From contig JACBWW010000017.1 in the NCBI GenBank assembly GCA_020086605.1, forward strand, positions 1,032,208-1,096,207: DNA of 64,000 nucleotides, in the 5' to 3' direction. Under the pieces are notes generated by a model that had not been told where the DNA came from, searched no databases, and worked only from the letters and a program-made list of their open reading frames with translations. The first letter of the stretch is position 1, and each line of letters opens with the position of its first letter. Positions 24,735-39,200 of this stretch are shown here, one piece after another. The position numbers and the translations under genes are program-made. The stretch is from Lanius collurio. Taxonomy: Eukaryota > Chordata > Aves > Passeriformes > Laniidae.

Positions 24735-26460
24735 GGGGTGGAGTTACAGAGCCAAGATACATCTGGAACTGGATCTGGCAGTGAGTGTGAAGGGCTGCAA
24801 AAAGGCCTTCTACAGGCACATTTGTAAAAGAGGAAAGAGCAGGGAAAACATGCTGAATGGGGCAGGAGACTGGGTGACAAAGAGCATGGAAAAGGCAAAG
24901 ATAATTAATGTATCCCTTGCCTTGGTCTGTACTGATGATATTTGAGTTCTGGAATCAAGGCATCTGAGACCAATGGGAAAGTCTCGAGCAATGACAACCT
25001 ACCCTCTGTGAAGGAGAATCAGGATGGGGAATATTTGAACAAACTGAATGAGTAGAAGTCCATGGGACATGATGGGAGTGGATCACTGACCAATGGGATT
25101 GTCTGTCAGTCAGAGGAGGTTTCTGCAGACTGAGAGAAGGCACGGTTCATTTCTGTCTTCGAGAACAGCAGGACATAGGATCTGGAAAACTACAGGCCAG
25201 CCAGAACCATCTCAATCTCTTGAGCAGGTGATGGAGCAAATAAAGCTGGGAGCTCTTTTTAAATATATGGACAAGGCAGTGATTGGGAGTAGACAGCATG
25301 GATTTACAAAGTGTTCTTCGTAGACTGGTCAATTCTTAATCTGCCCAATAACCTTCTACAATGAGATGACTTTCTTGGAGGTTGAGGGAAGAGCAGTGGA
25401 TGTTGTATGCTTTGACTTTAGTGAGGCTTTTGACAGTGTGTCTTATAATATCCTTGACAAACTGGTGAAATGTGATTTAGATAAGTGGACAGCAAAGTGG
25501 TCTGAAAACTGGCTGAAATATTGAGTTCAGAGAGTTGTGATGAGTGGCACAAAGTCCAGCTGGACACCAGTGTGTAATGGGTACTGTAGGGGGTGAATAC
25601 TGGCTCCAGTACCCCTTAATAGCTTCATTAGTGACCTTGCTGGTGGGACAGTGCCCTGTTCAGACACTGGCAGATGATACCAAATTGGAAGGAATGGTTA
25701 GTGTACCACAGGGGTGTAATGGCATTTAGAGGGATCTGGGCAGGCTGAAGGAGAGGGCAAACAGGAATCTAGTGACGTTTGACAAAGGGAAATGCAAATT
25801 CTAGTGCCTGGGAAGGAATATCTTTGACAGGTTACTGGAAGGTAGCTTGGCAGCAAAGTGCTGCCAAAGAAGGTGCTCTTATGGCAAAGAAGGCCAAGAG
25901 CCTCCTGGGGGGCACTCAGAGGAGTGCTGTGAGCAGGTCAGGGCAGATGATCCTTCCCTCTGCTCAGAGCTGGTGAGGCACACTGGGAGTGCTGAGTCTG
26001 ATGCTGGGCTCCCCATTACAAGAGGGATATGGATGTACTGGTGTGAGTCCAGCTTAAGACCACAGATGATTAAGAAATAGATCCTGTGATATGTGAGGAG
26101 AGGCTGAGAGAGCTGGGGTTGTATAGCCTGGGGAAAACTCCAGGGGATCTCATCCCTGAGTATAAGCTACGTAATGGGGGAATTAAAGAAGCTGGAGTCA
26201 GACAAGAGACAGGTGGCAAAACCAAAATATGAAGAATTTGATTTAAGCATAAGAAAAAGCTTTTTTTTCTCCCTAAGAGAGGTCAAACACTGGAACAGGT
26301 TGCTGAGAGAAGTTGTGGGGTCTCCATTCATGGAGCTACTCAAAACCCCACTGGATGTGGCCCCAAGCAGTGTGCTGTAGATGATCCTGCCTAGAGCAGG
26401 GAGTTGAACTGGATGGTCTCTAGAGGTTCCTGCTGACCTACTCCAGTCTGTGGTTCTGTG
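24735..26460 (+). mobile_element. CR1 LINE fragment, ORF2 part and 3' end, decayed
   Basis: The conceptual translation shows CR1 reverse-transcriptase landmarks in order. First comes a stretch with KKAFYRHI and SRENMLNGAGDWVT before the RT core. The palm motif VDVVCFDFSEAFDSVSYNIL follows from 25396, and the LADDTKLEG catalytic box has its Asp pair at 25673-25678. After that, the familiar 3' CR1 text around EERLRELG-type sequence runs from 26095 to an end at 26460 in a GTTCTGTG octamer, with no poly-A tail, as CR1 elements have. Many stops and frameshifts interrupt it and the 5' part is missing, so it is inactive. The start is approximate because similarity fades above 24735. Confidence 0.88.
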
Positions 26461-26716
26461 GCACAGCTGAATTTTAATGTACTGATTCCAGTTTGGTAAT
26501 ACTATAAGAAAATATTTAATTTGCAGTATAGCAAGTTGGGAACATCATTATGCCCTAAATAGAAGCACTGATTAAAGGAAGATAAAATTAATTTCAGAGC
26601 TGAACAGAAGGGTAAAAACTCATTTCCAAGTGAATGGGATCCAACTTTCTTTGTGATACTGCTCCAGATATAATACAAAATGAAGGAAGTGATTGGTTTA
26701 AAACTGGTTTATAATG

Positions 26717-27203
26717 GCTTCTCACAACAAGAAAGACATTGAGGTGCTGGAGCATGTCCAGTGAAGGGCAGCGAAACTGGCAAAGGGTCTGGAGCACAGG
26801 TCTTTTGAGGAGCAGCTGAGGGAACTGGAGGTGTTTGCCCTGGAGAAAAGGAGGTGCTGGGAAACCTTATCCCTCTGTACAACTCTCTGAAAGGAAACTG
26901 GAGACAGATGGGGTTCAACCTCTCTTGCAAGTAACAAGAGATAGGACGAGAGAAAATGGCCTCAAGCTATGCCAGGGGAGGCTTTGATTGGATATTAGGA
27001 AAAAAATTCTTCACCAAAAGAGTTGTCAACCATTGGAACAAGCTGCCCAGGGAAGAGGTGGAATGACCATCCCTGAAAATGTTCAAAAGGAATGTGGATA
27101 TGGCACTTAGGGATGTGGTTTAGCAGTGAACAGGGCGGTGCTGGGTTAATGATTTGTCTCAATAATGTTATCTTTTCCAACATTAACAATTCTGTGATTC
27201 CAT
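26717..27203 (+). mobile_element. CR1 LINE 3' fragment
   Basis: This is a second CR1 copy in the same orientation, about 490 bp. It starts in the text for AAGACATTGAGGTGCTGGAG and runs through the conserved 3' end of ORF2 and the UTR (GGATATTAGGAAAAAAATTCTTCACC region near 26991). It ends with two octamer-like units, ATTCTGTG and ATTCCAT, at 27189-27203. It differs from the first copy in its details and so probably belongs to another CR1 subfamily. It is a 5'-truncated, inactive insertion. Confidence 0.88.
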
Positions 27204-30200
27204 AAAGGAAAAACGAGCTCTGAAACTTCTTTACTCTTACCTTTGAAGGTGAAAACTGCATGTACTACACCTTAACAGGAAGAAGGGTAGGTGTGCTCAG
27301 CTGTTGTTTGAACTGCTTCAGGGGCTGCTGCAGTATGAGCATCCTTCTCAGATAGCAGCCTGAGGCCATGCACTGGTTCACCTGGTGCTGCCTCTCTTGC
27401 AGCTGCAGAGTCAGGGAGCCACAGACAGCAGCACCCATCAGCCTCTGTGACAGAGAGACCCTGGTGAGCTGAGAGTCAGAAGCCACGGCCTGATGGTTAT
27501 GGGAGGTCTCGAGGAAAGTAAATTTGACTGTGGAAGCTCTGGATTGGATTTGAGAGATGCCTTTTGCTGGCTGCAGTCAGACTCATTGTGCTGACACAAC
27601 TGGAAAATTGTAGAGAACTCCTTATTAAACCTTTTGTAACATATCTCTGGTTCATTCCATTAGTCAAAGAGCTTGCCAGTCCCATTTAAAGGAAAATTAA
27701 ATGCTGAATGTGGCAAAGAAAGTTCATGTCTGTCCAGACCATTCTGATAAATTTTTAAAACTACCTCCTCCCCTCAGAAACCCTGGGGTTCATACTGTAG
27801 ATGCTGCCAATTTTTTGTTGAATAATGGTTGTGGTATCTGCATAATAATTCCTTGATATATAAGTTCCTAGAAGCTTCTCCAACATTACACTATAAATGG
27901 TCTGATTTCTACCCAGTGTTTTTAAATAGGTAAAAAAATACTATTCCTGAGCTTGTCCAATTTGTGGGTGTGCAACACATGGTCCTCAAATCTCCAAGCT
28001 GTGACTCTCCAGAGCAGTTCTGTTAGAAACATGTGCATTTTGCTGTGAGTCGAAAGTCTCTGCTTGAGCTATGCTTGCCATTTGTAAACTAAGATGTTGA
28101 CTCAGTTTGGGGATAGGCAAAAAGAGACATCATGCATATCTTCACTGTGTGCCTCTTCTGGGACCCCCAAGAGTGCTCTCTGAGTTGGTGTTGCTGCCCC
28201 TGGGTTTCACTCAGTGCCAGCTGCCTTAAAAGGAGGGCATTTGTTCAGTGAAAGCGTACATAAGGTCCTGTCTTAGGGATGGGGCAAGTTGCAATTACAT
28301 ATATACATAGATATAAATAATAAAGATGTAAACTTTGTTGCTGAGAAGTAAGGCCTTCAGTGTAAAGGGCTGTTATTAGTGCAGGAGTTTTACTTTAGCA
28401 GAGTCAAGACTATGCTATAAGTTCAGATCTTTCTTGCTGCTCTGAAAACGTCCTCAGTGTTAAAACTGAAAAGCTTGACATTATTTTGAGGACTTCTGGC
28501 AAGGCTTTGAATTCCAAGCTTGGTTGCTGTATAGACTGACTCCTCAGCAAGTCACTCAGCTTTCCAGCAAATTGGTTTGAACCACTCCTGCATCTTCACT
28601 CCCTCTAAAGAAAACCAAACGTAGCAAATGCCAGTGAAGGTAAATGTAAATATACATTTTACTTTTGAAAAGTTATCAGATCCTCTCCAGATTTACTTTC
28701 AGAGGAGATTTGCTAAGGTGCAGTTCAATGTTCCTACCCTGACCTGTGTTCTTCCATTCTATGTATTGCCCCTGTAAAATCAGAAGTCTGTTTCTTTTTT
28801 AGTCTCTTAGTTACTCAGTTGTTACTGCAGGTTGCAAACTTGCAAGTCAGTTTTCATTCTGGTTATCTTGTTTTCATATTCAGATTTGCTTCAGGTAGAA
28901 GTCTTTGTTTCGCTTGTTGTTTTGCTGTGCTTAATACTTCAGCATCTCTGCTCTGATCACATTGTGATTGTTAGATCCTAGCTGCTACCTATTTTGAGTG
29001 CTTGTTATCATATTTGGCACATCTACTTGGAAAAAGCCCAAAACAAAATGAATACACACTCTTTAACCAATAAGGAATTCACATCTAGGAAAACATTTCC
29101 CTTCCTTAGTGTTTTTGCACAGTTTATTTCAATTAACATCTGCAAATAGATCTCCCATTCCAACTCCGATCAAAGTAATTTTCTGTCTCTTCTTGGTAAG
29201 GTTTTCCTAATTGGAAGTCTAAGATTCTGAGAGTCATCCTATTCTCCTTCCATGCCTTTGCATTTTATGTGGATTTAGATGTCAGCAAAGATTGTTTAAT
29301 GAACTCTATTTGGAGACTCAAAATCATTGCTGCCACTAATATCACCTTCAACTTATTTTCTTGTATTATGCAAAATGTCATACTATGGTATTTTTAATCC
29401 TTACTTATTTTCTTAATTCAATCTTTTTCATTATTATTATTTCATTAATGTCGGAACTGATTTTTTCAGCACTATAATTTTGAAAGCCTGGGTTCTATGA
29501 TTTTATGTTTTAAATAAAATTGACACTTGAGTTTGTGGACACTATTTTTTTCCCTAAATGTTCCTGGTAATTTTTTGTTTCAAGACAATTCGATTTTAGA
29601 ATTCAGACGACACTGGAAATTTGCTCTAATTCTTTAAAACCAAAAAGGTTTAAAATTTCCTGTCTGCTTCTTTTTATACAGGAAGGGAGCCTGAAACCAC
29701 CAAGTTTCAAAATGTCAGCTTTGATAATTTTTCAGATATCTAAAGAAACAGATAATGCTATAAAGTGTAGTAAGTGAAATAGTGCAGGGTTAAGCTATAT
29801 TATTTACTTTATACAAATTTGCCAAATAGTTTAGCTGATATTAATCCAAAAGCATTCTTAGATTTGTTTACTACTGGATTAAAAAATCTCTTAGTATTTA
29901 CTCACTTAGAAACAGTATTTGGAAAGGTTTGCCAAGTGTAGATCATGGCAATGTTCTTCTCTTAGCATCTGCCATTCCTTATCCAGTACTTGTATTATAA
30001 CGTTATCTGGGGGCTCAAGATGACACTGAAGCCAAATGGTGCTGTAGGCTGGATCAGTAACTTTTGCCAAGAGGCTTTTCTGGCCTAGTGGGTTTTCTGG
30101 CAGGAAAGCTCAGTCAGAGGAAAGCTGGCTTGCACAGCACTTGTGGCTCTACATGCAGAATAGATGTCAGCATCGGGCTTGCCCTGCTGATGAGACTGCA

Positions 30201-33200
30201 AAATCAGGCCCAGACTGGAATGTGAGTCAATAATGGTCATGTAGACGTAGCTGCAGTTGGCCATACAGCTTTTGTCTCCTAAGTGCCATTTAGAAACTAT
30301 AGATTTCTTGGGTACTTTTGGAAGCTGCGGATCCATGGATTTGGAATGGTGTGTTGAGATAAGGAGACAGGAATTGTGCAGTAAATGCTTAATCTGAATT
30401 GCCTAGCCTAGCTTTCACACTCTTGCCATGCTGTCTGAGTGAGCTTACTCAGTTGAAGACTGAGATTTTCGGAGGCTGTTGTCCCTCCCTACAGTCACTA
30501 GGGACCTGTTTGCTCACTGGTAGCAGTGGCTGTATTCTGCTCTTGCTAACACTGAAATCCCTCATAGGAGGACCTGAAGTTTCTGCCACCATTATTTAAA
30601 ATGCCATCCTATCAGCTCTCTTGCTTTTGGAAGAATGGTTTTAACTGCTTTGGTGCCTAAACCAGTGAGCTGTAGCCCCTCCACTGTAGCCCTGTGGTGA
30701 CTGTCCTGCTGCAGCTTGGCCTCTTGTCGGTGGCTGTCGTGGTGGTGGCCGTAGCTGAGCTGGGCTCTGCTGCCACGTAAAGGCTGCAGTGCAGTACAGC
30801 AGCAGCTGCTGGGGCCCTGACAGGTGACAGAGCCCATGGGCAACTGGGCAGGTCCTTGGGATCAGAAATTGTTTTCTTGGTCACAATAAATCTCCCCCAG
30901 TTCTTTGTTTCCCCACCGGTCATGGTCTGTGGGGCTCAGAAACTCTCCCTCAGGGGCCTTCAGCACCTTTCCGGAGAAAAAGTATGTTATCCTCCCTCAG
31001 CTGGGTGTTCAGCATACAAGGAACTGAAACATCAGGTCCTTTCCAACTCCATTTTTCCAAAAGGATGCCATGTGGCCTTTAGATTAGGCCAAAGGAAGAA
31101 GCTTGAGTTCTCCGTCTCGATGCTGAAAACCAGAGCGCCTTCTCGTGTGCCAGGACCTGGCCTTTACTGTTTCCACGCTTGTCAGGAAAAAAAAACCCAC
31201 CTAAAACCAGGAGGTAAAACCCAAAAAATGTGTACCAATAAAAATTAAAAACTAAAAGAGGCCACATTAATTGATAGGGAATGTGGTGTAACATGTTCAA
31301 AGGTACATGCATGTGTTAGGAATGAGATAGTGTCTCTAAGATTTCTACTGCACCAGAATTCTCCTCTGATGAGGAGGATGGGACAAATGGGTTGGGCTAA
31401 GGTTATTAAATCTGTTGTTTCTCGTGAGCTTTGTAATAGGCCTTGAAGATGACCAGAGCACTGCCTGGAGCAGTATAATCCTTAAGAAAAATGGGACCAA
31501 TACGCTCTAAAAACTGAGTTTTCCAGATGTCAGGAATGAAGCATAAGTGGAATTGTGCTGCCTCTGTGGCTGGGAGTTCATGGTGTCCCAGAAGAAAGAA
31601 CAGCAAATGGGAGCACATGCACTGCATGGACTCAGTGGACAGGTTTTAAAAGGCACAGCAGCGTGTGAGCACAGAGCTGGGAGCTGACAAGTGGAGTGTT
31701 TGGAGAAATACCCTTTGTGGAATCAACATCTCTCAGCTGGTAGCATGGAGGAAGGGTAAGGCCTGAAGGTTCCTGCACTCCTAGCTGGGACAGTACCTCC
31801 CTTCTCACACTCTTCTGATGATTTTTTTTTTTTCCCTGTACATTTAAGTTGTGGAGATGAGAAAGAAAAAATTGGTCTGGTATACTTGGAGAGCTGCCAG
31901 CCCCTGGCCCAGAGATCCCACCACTGCAGGGAACAGCCCATTTTCCAAGTGCACTCAGCACTTCTTTTGAAAGACATCTTAGTATAGGAGATGCTTGGAG
32001 GCACTGCCAAAACAAATGCATCCTAACTTCAGCTCTCACAGATCAAATTCCTGAGCCACCTTTCCCACACTGTTGTTTAAAGGGGAAAAGACAGAATGAC
32101 TTATACCGAGCATGAGATTGTTAAACTTCAGAACAAATCATCCCAGGCCAGGTGTGAGGGTAATTTGAAATAAGGTAGCTGGGAATGAAAGAACATTCCC
32201 TGTAGATCCAAATCCTTGAGATGCTGGCACCAGACCTTTGGTAGCTGAGCTGCTCTGCTCTAGCCATGTATTTGTTCTAATTTACCATGAGGTGGGTGTG
32301 TGTATGAGCCCTAACAAAGGTTGGTGACATTTTGTGTCTTTACAGCTTACCTCGTGGTGATTTGAAAATATACAGGCAGCTTATATTTTGTGGTTTTGAA
32401 AGGACATTCAAGATCTTGCTCTGCAATCCTGCCAGAACTGAGAAAAAAATAATTACACTATGAAACTATGTGAGTTGTGTGAGTTGTGCATGGTAAAAGA
32501 TGGAATGGGAAGATCTGAGAAATCATTTTTACTGAACCGTCATCATTTAGCATTTCTCCAAAGAATAAGGAGAAAGAAAACTGTGATTATTGTGCTGTTA
32601 GGATGGGACTGCATAGAAATATTCATGTGTCTTGTCATAAAACGATTAATATTTTAACCCTTGAGATGGGTGAGGGTTATTGTAAGAGTTATTTGAAATC
32701 ATTAACCTGGCTGTAAACAAACTTATTCTGAAATTATTTAATCTCCTAACTGATTTAGCTTGCTTACAAAGTTAATTTCAAGCTACAACTCGATCAGGGG
32801 AAAAAAAAAAAAGTTGAAGAAAATCTCTGGCAAGTATGTAATTTGTATGAACACATCCTTGCTTTTGACCCAGCAGAAAAAGTTTGTGAGGATAAGTGTA
32901 GAACTCTTGGGGAGCATTCTTAGAGGATCTCTGGAGAGAAACAAATATAAAGTTAGTTTAGTTCAGATTGCATAGCAAGGGGGCCTGAGATGAGATCACT
33001 GTGTGAAGCTGACTTCCAGATTACATTACAAATGGCATAATAAGTAAATGGAGGGATGGAAATTATTAGTGGGAGACCTGCATGTTGGGGTTTTATTTCA
33101 CTTCTGGGTAGAGTTAATATAGTTTTAAAACTCAGAGTTTTGAGAAAATCATTTTAAAATTAACTTTATTATAATACCTGAAGAATCCAAATTAAAGCAA

Positions 33201-36200
33201 AAACTATGCCTTTCAGCAAAACCAGCAGTGGAGTCATAGTGAGTTCAGTCTGCTGGTTTGGTGCCCTCTGTTTCCAGCATGTAAGCTCTGTGTTTCACAG
33301 GCTGCCCATGCAGCTTTCCCAGCCACATGTTGAGCTCCTGCCTTCCTTCCACCCAGAATTGTGGATTACTGCCATGCCAGCCAAAGTGGGAGATGGCAGC
33401 CATGCTTCTCTCCTTTAGAGTTAAGCTTTCTGACCACATGAAAACATATCAAGCATCTGGTTTGTGCCTGTGTGCAGCAGGTGAGGACAGAGAATGCTCA
33501 GCAGTGGCTGAAGGATGGCACAGCCCTTTGTGGAATGCACAGAGCTTCCTGCACCAGTGCACCAGTTGGCTGCAGCATCCTTGAAAAGCCAAGTCTTTTC
33601 CAGTGGCACATTTATGGGAGTGCACATCTTTTCTAAACCACTTTTCAATGCCAAAAATAGTACAGATGAACAAACTTCAGTGCCAAAATTCATGAAAGGA
33701 CAGCAGAATTTTCCCCTGCATATCCATGCATCCCCAGTTCCCAGTAAAGCCAGAGGCCGAGTATATATAGCTTAAACATCCCAAAGACTGAAACTTGCAC
33801 ACATAAGTTGTTTTTTGGAAGGTAAGTAACAATTTATTTCTGCTAGTAACCTCCACAGCCCTCCTATAAATGAGAGTCATCTTAGAGCAGCTGTTCTTGC
33901 ATTCAGTTGTGTGTTGACTGTTGTGAATGCCATATTTCAGAATTAATAGCACACCTGCTTCCAGATGGAGCAAAATTAGGTGTCACACTGTTTGGGCCAT
34001 GTGCTTTCCTATCTTAATACCCAGAGAGATTGTGAAAGTATTCTGAGACTGCTTCATTATAGCATCACCCACAGCAAAGATTTGTTATTATATGGACTCA
34101 CTTTCACATTCCCAGGGGTGAGGTGATTTCCCAGGGACTGATCTGTGTTGGAGGAACACAGCAACTTTTATGAAATCACTTTCCCTGTATCTGCCTGAAA
34201 ATAACTGAGTGCTGTCAACCCAGGATAACTGAAAGACAAAACCCAGCTGTAATCTGTTCTGATGATACCACATTTACCGTGTTTCACCATATTTAGTATG
34301 TCCTGTTTGCATTTCCAATAAATGTAGCTACCAAGTTATCTCTATTCAGAGTATTTGCAAGCCACTTATTAGGAAATGAATTCTCAGTGTATCCTTTGTT
34401 TCCATGGTAGCTCTAACAAAGGTCTGATTAAACTCATAAGCAACTTTCATGCTTTCAACTACTGGTTTCCTGTTAGACAGCAATTACCAACCTTCTCTCT
34501 GTATAATTTCTTAGCATACAATTGCTATACTTAGCATTGTCTTATCCAGAATTTTCAGCCAAAATTCACCTTTAATAATGCTATTTTCCTAAAATATCAG
34601 CTGTCTCCCTATAATAACTAGAAAGTGTTTTGATTATTCTGTTGCACTCTGTGTTGATGCAGCAGAAAATGCCCTTGCTCCCATTGCCTCCTCTGTCTGT
34701 TCTTCCAGCTGTTTTCCTTGATGCCATCCCAGATGCTTGCTTCCCTATGACAGAGATTTATTTGTGGTTTTACTTATTTGTTAAATGTCTGACTTCAGGG
34801 CTGATCCTCTACTGCAATATAAATAAGACATAACTATGTATTTTATGTACATAAATAACCTCTAATTAAAAATCCTTTCGCATTCTCAACTCATTAGAGC
34901 AGAGCATCAGCCTTCTTGATCTTAATAATCTGCTGTTCTCTGAGTGAGTTAGTTGAGTTTGAGGACTATCCTGTCACAAGCAAGGAGTCTGAACCTTCTC
35001 AGACCTTAGGCCTGTCTTACTCCCAGTTGTGTCATTCATCATGTTACCAGGAATTGGCTACTAATGCAAAGGAATAAGGATTGTTTCCAATGGCTAGCTC
35101 AAAACACAAAAAAAAAAGATGACAAAAGAGCTCAGGGGAGAAGAATAGGAGGAATTACATGAGCTAAAATGAAGAAACAGAAGAGATGGATGAATTCAGA
35201 CCACAACTAGGTTTGTCTCCAGGCAGTTTTATTCTTCCAGGGATAAGTCTCCTGAAAGGAGGGGTGGTAGTACCATTACCTCACAACAGGCAAACCAGAC
35301 TGCAGAAGATGGTAGGGACTCTGTTGGGTAATTTTGCATCTGTACAGAAAAAATTAGGCAACAGCTTGTTTTTTCATATTTGTGTTTCTTAAACAGCTGA
35401 TGATTGCATATGAAGGCTTTATAATTCCAGCAAAACTGAAAATGTGAGCAAAACCAGCAGAAGGAATATATTTTATCATAAACAGTGGCAGAAGCAGATT
35501 CTACAATCTCGATTCTAGCAATGCACAACTCCTGTCTACAGCCAGTCTAATTTCTTGTCTTAAAAAGAGACAGGGCTGCGTGGTAAATGAGATGCAGGAG
35601 AACTACTTGACACACAACTGCAAGACCTGTTTTAAGTACAAAAGAAGATAATGTTTTTCTTTTGTGTGCTGAGGCATTTTATGCAAGGGCTGTGAGGAAC
35701 AGTTTTATAATGTGGAGTTTTTTAATGTAGCTGTTGCTTACCATGGGAGGAGCACCCTGTTCTCTGATCCATGCAGAACTCATACCCAGATCCCTGATCT
35801 GTGAGGAGGTACTGCTTTGCTTACAGTATTTTGAGTGTTTGACATACCTATGGAGCAAATGTAGCTAATATTGAATAAAGGAAGCTGCTGAGGCATGTTA
35901 AACTTACATGGGGAAAAAAAAAGCAACCCCCCCTCCACCTCAAGGAAGAATGCAACTGTAATTTTTTTAATAAGTTTTTGTTCTTTTAAAAAATAAGATC
36001 TGAAGAAAAATGAGCACGTTCATTCTGCTAAAATCTGCAAAGGTCTGTAGGAGAACTAGGAATTTGCAGCATATTTCAAATGTCTCAGATACAGTTCAGA
36101 GCTTTAAAGGACACTCTTTCTGGCCCAAGTAAAGGATGGGGCATCCCAGTTCATGGGGTGTAAGGGGTGGGGTGAGGCAGGATTATGCTCGGTGCCAAAT

Positions 36201-39200
36201 GAGGATGCACTCTTCAGAAGAGTGCTCTTCTAGCAGCTGTAGAGAAACACGAGATGCTGCAGCAGGGCTCCACATGTGGAGCAGGAAATGGCTGACCTTG
36301 TTCATCACACAACAATTGTTTTCTGCTCCAGGAAAGGAAGACTGATTTGCTTGTGGAGACAGCTGAGCCTAGAAGGATCATACTTACTGTCTTCCCCAAA
36401 GGAAATGACTAGGAGAGGGTGGCTTGTCATAGAGGGAAGTCACCACTTGTTCTAAGTATGCATATGTTTGTGCAAGGAGGAGAGAAAGTATGGTACCCAA
36501 AAAAGGCTTCATGAAAGGTTCCAAAAAGATTTATATTATCCCAGAGCCAGTTAAAACCACCCAGCTCAACTTCTGACTAAATAAAAATTTGTACTGTTCC
36601 CCCCAAAAAAGATTTTGCGTCATCAATGACATGGAATAAATGGTTCAAGAATACTGTGAACAAGGAGTTAAAAGTTCAGCAGTCTGAAGTTAACAGTATT
36701 TATTTCTGTATTTCTGGGCATTACTATTTGGCCTTTGACCACTGCCCACCTATCAGCAGTTAATGCAGCCATCTCCCAAACATCTTCTGTCACTCACTCA
36801 CCCCTTTTGAGAAAGATGTCCACATCAAGCTGGTGCTGTGCAGTAATGTCTGTTTTAGAGGGTTTGGCTTCTTTCCTAAGCCTTTCCAGTTAAGTCAGGA
36901 GCACACCTTTGTGCCAAGTTATGAGATAAACCAGATGAAAAGAGTGATGGCACTAAGCAGAACACCTCCCTGGAAAGCTGGGCAATTCATCCTGCTGATG
37001 GCATGAGGAATTTGCAGTAGATGAGAGTTTCTGGTTATGGAGCTCATTGGCCAAAGCCATAGGTCATCGTCACTGTGGGAGCCTGAGCTTGCAGACCCTC
37101 ATTCTCTGTGCCAGTTTTAATTTCTCTGCCCTTTGTTTTGAGACCTCATCTCTTGTATACTAACAGCTCTTTGAAAGGAAGCTTTCTCTTTACCAACTGC
37201 TTGTTATCACTTGTTCCACTTCCTTTCCATTTCACTTACTGACTTCACTCCCGAAAGTATGCTTGTCCTTCTATCCTGTCCTAAAAAGTGAAGGGAGAGA
37301 ATAAACAAGTAAAAACTCTTGAATGCAACAGGGAAAAGACTGGGGACAGAGCTGTTTTGTCTACAGTTTGCAGCCTCTAAGAAATACGTCAGGTTGAATG
37401 CTGAACACCAGGTTGATAAGCACAAGTTAAACAGTGAGTTTTCCCAAGCATGTTGCTTTGCTCTTTCCCATTTATTGATTCTTTGAGTACAAACACACGA
37501 ATTGGATTCAATGTATGGCTGGCCAAGCTAAAACAGTGGAAGACAACAGCAGATAAGTCAGTGTGCATTAGTTCCTACTACTGTAGACAGAGGTGATGAT
37601 ATTTTACTCTGTGTTCTAGATTTTCTGTTAAGACATTCTTATGGAAAAGCCAGGTGGAAAGAGTAAAATGATTTTTTTACCTACAGGAGAGCTTTGAAGT
37701 GTCAAGATCTGGAGCTGTTTAATCAGCTGTAACAGTGTAGTTAGAATGTCACATGAAAGAACATTTATCCTAAAAGTGTGTTTTTTTCCACTTAAACACA
37801 GGACTTTCTCAGAAGGTTTGAGTGCAATTACATCAAGGTATATTTGTGTTTGAAGCTGTATCAGAAGTTTATAGTAGGTGAGAAATTACAGCAAGCAACA
37901 CTATAAGGAAATACAAAGAAGTATTCTTTTTGTGATTTTTTTTTTAATGTAAGCACTTCTTTGTGTTGTTTTTGGAATAAGTTTTCATACTTGAACAATT
38001 TTTTCAGGAAAAATTAATGAGAAATCTGTGTTTTATAGCAATACTCAATCATAGCATGATGAATTCAGTTAGTCTGAGCATGCCAGGATAGATTGAGAAG
38101 AAATTCAGACACTTTTGTCAGACCTGCAAGACAAGGGCATCACCCTACCAGAGATGGTTTGAAATTCTAATATGATGTTCCTGCTGATGCTGTGTGTGAT
38201 ATGTGGAGAATACAAACTGCTTTGTGATGATGAGATTTGGGGGGATAGCAGTTTCCTGTCCCAAAGGAACTTGGATATGTCTTTGCACTTTGTCCCGATG
38301 TACATCGAGAATGTGGCTTCCTTTTTTTAAAGAACAGGGAGCATCCAGTTACTATTGTATAAATTCCTATTGCAAGTCTCCTTGTATTTTTTCAGTAGCT
38401 GCTAGGGACAGATTTGAGGAAGCAGTGAGTTACATACAAAATGATGGACACCCCAGCCCATCTTTCACCAAGGTGAAGGGAAAGAGCTACCACACTCCTG
38501 TTTAAATTCATGAGAAGCAGATCACCAGGGACACTGGTGGGGAATGTACATTTCAAGTTGGATTTAAATCCATGATTCATGAAAGTACAGTAAGAGACTG
38601 TTAGTTGCATTTTGGTAAACATTCCCTGTAAGAAAGTTGACTTGTAGATCAGAAAAGCAAAGTGAAAACCTAGAGAAAAGCAAAGCATGTGTGTGCAAAG
38701 TGTGTATCTGAAGCTGATACTCGCTGGGAACAAACCTCCTTACTGTTTTTGTCTTGCTGTGGTTACAGGATAGATATTGTAACCCATGAGTTGTTCTCAG
38801 GTGTGATTCTGAAGTATCAGTCTGGCTTTCCCTCACCCCTCTGATTTCTCAATACTTTGGGTCTTGGTCTCTAGGCATGAATGGCTTGAATGCTGTTCAT
38901 TAGCTTATCCAAGCCCCACTCTGTACAAGACTGTCCAGGCAGCTTAAGAGCATCTTCAGAACCCACCAATAGGCTTTCATTCCAAAGGAAGACCATGCAA
39001 TCCAAATATTCATTATATGCCTAATTATATAGTTATTAATTCTTTACCTAATCCTTAGCCATTCTTTATATGCATAGAGACACTTTGTTTAGCCAAGAGT
39101 TTTATTCCTGAAAGAACATTGTGAAAAAATTTCACCCAAGCTTGATTGTTTATGCTGCATTTTATTCTTCTCGCCCTAAAACCCTGTAAACTCTTGTTGA

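Noticed and set aside
30085..30336. Minus-strand ORF with a YVYMTIIDSHSS stretch faintly like a retroviral integrase strand
   Set aside because: The similarity covers about ten residues, and no zinc-binding or second catalytic motif could be seen. There are no flanking LTRs or other pol sequence.
30600..31250. Opposed ORFs in a GC-raised stretch (88 and 130 codons) as a possible gene
   Set aside because: Both strands are open at once, the proteins are Ala/Thr/Ser-rich or featureless, and no exon signals fit. Composition alone explains them.
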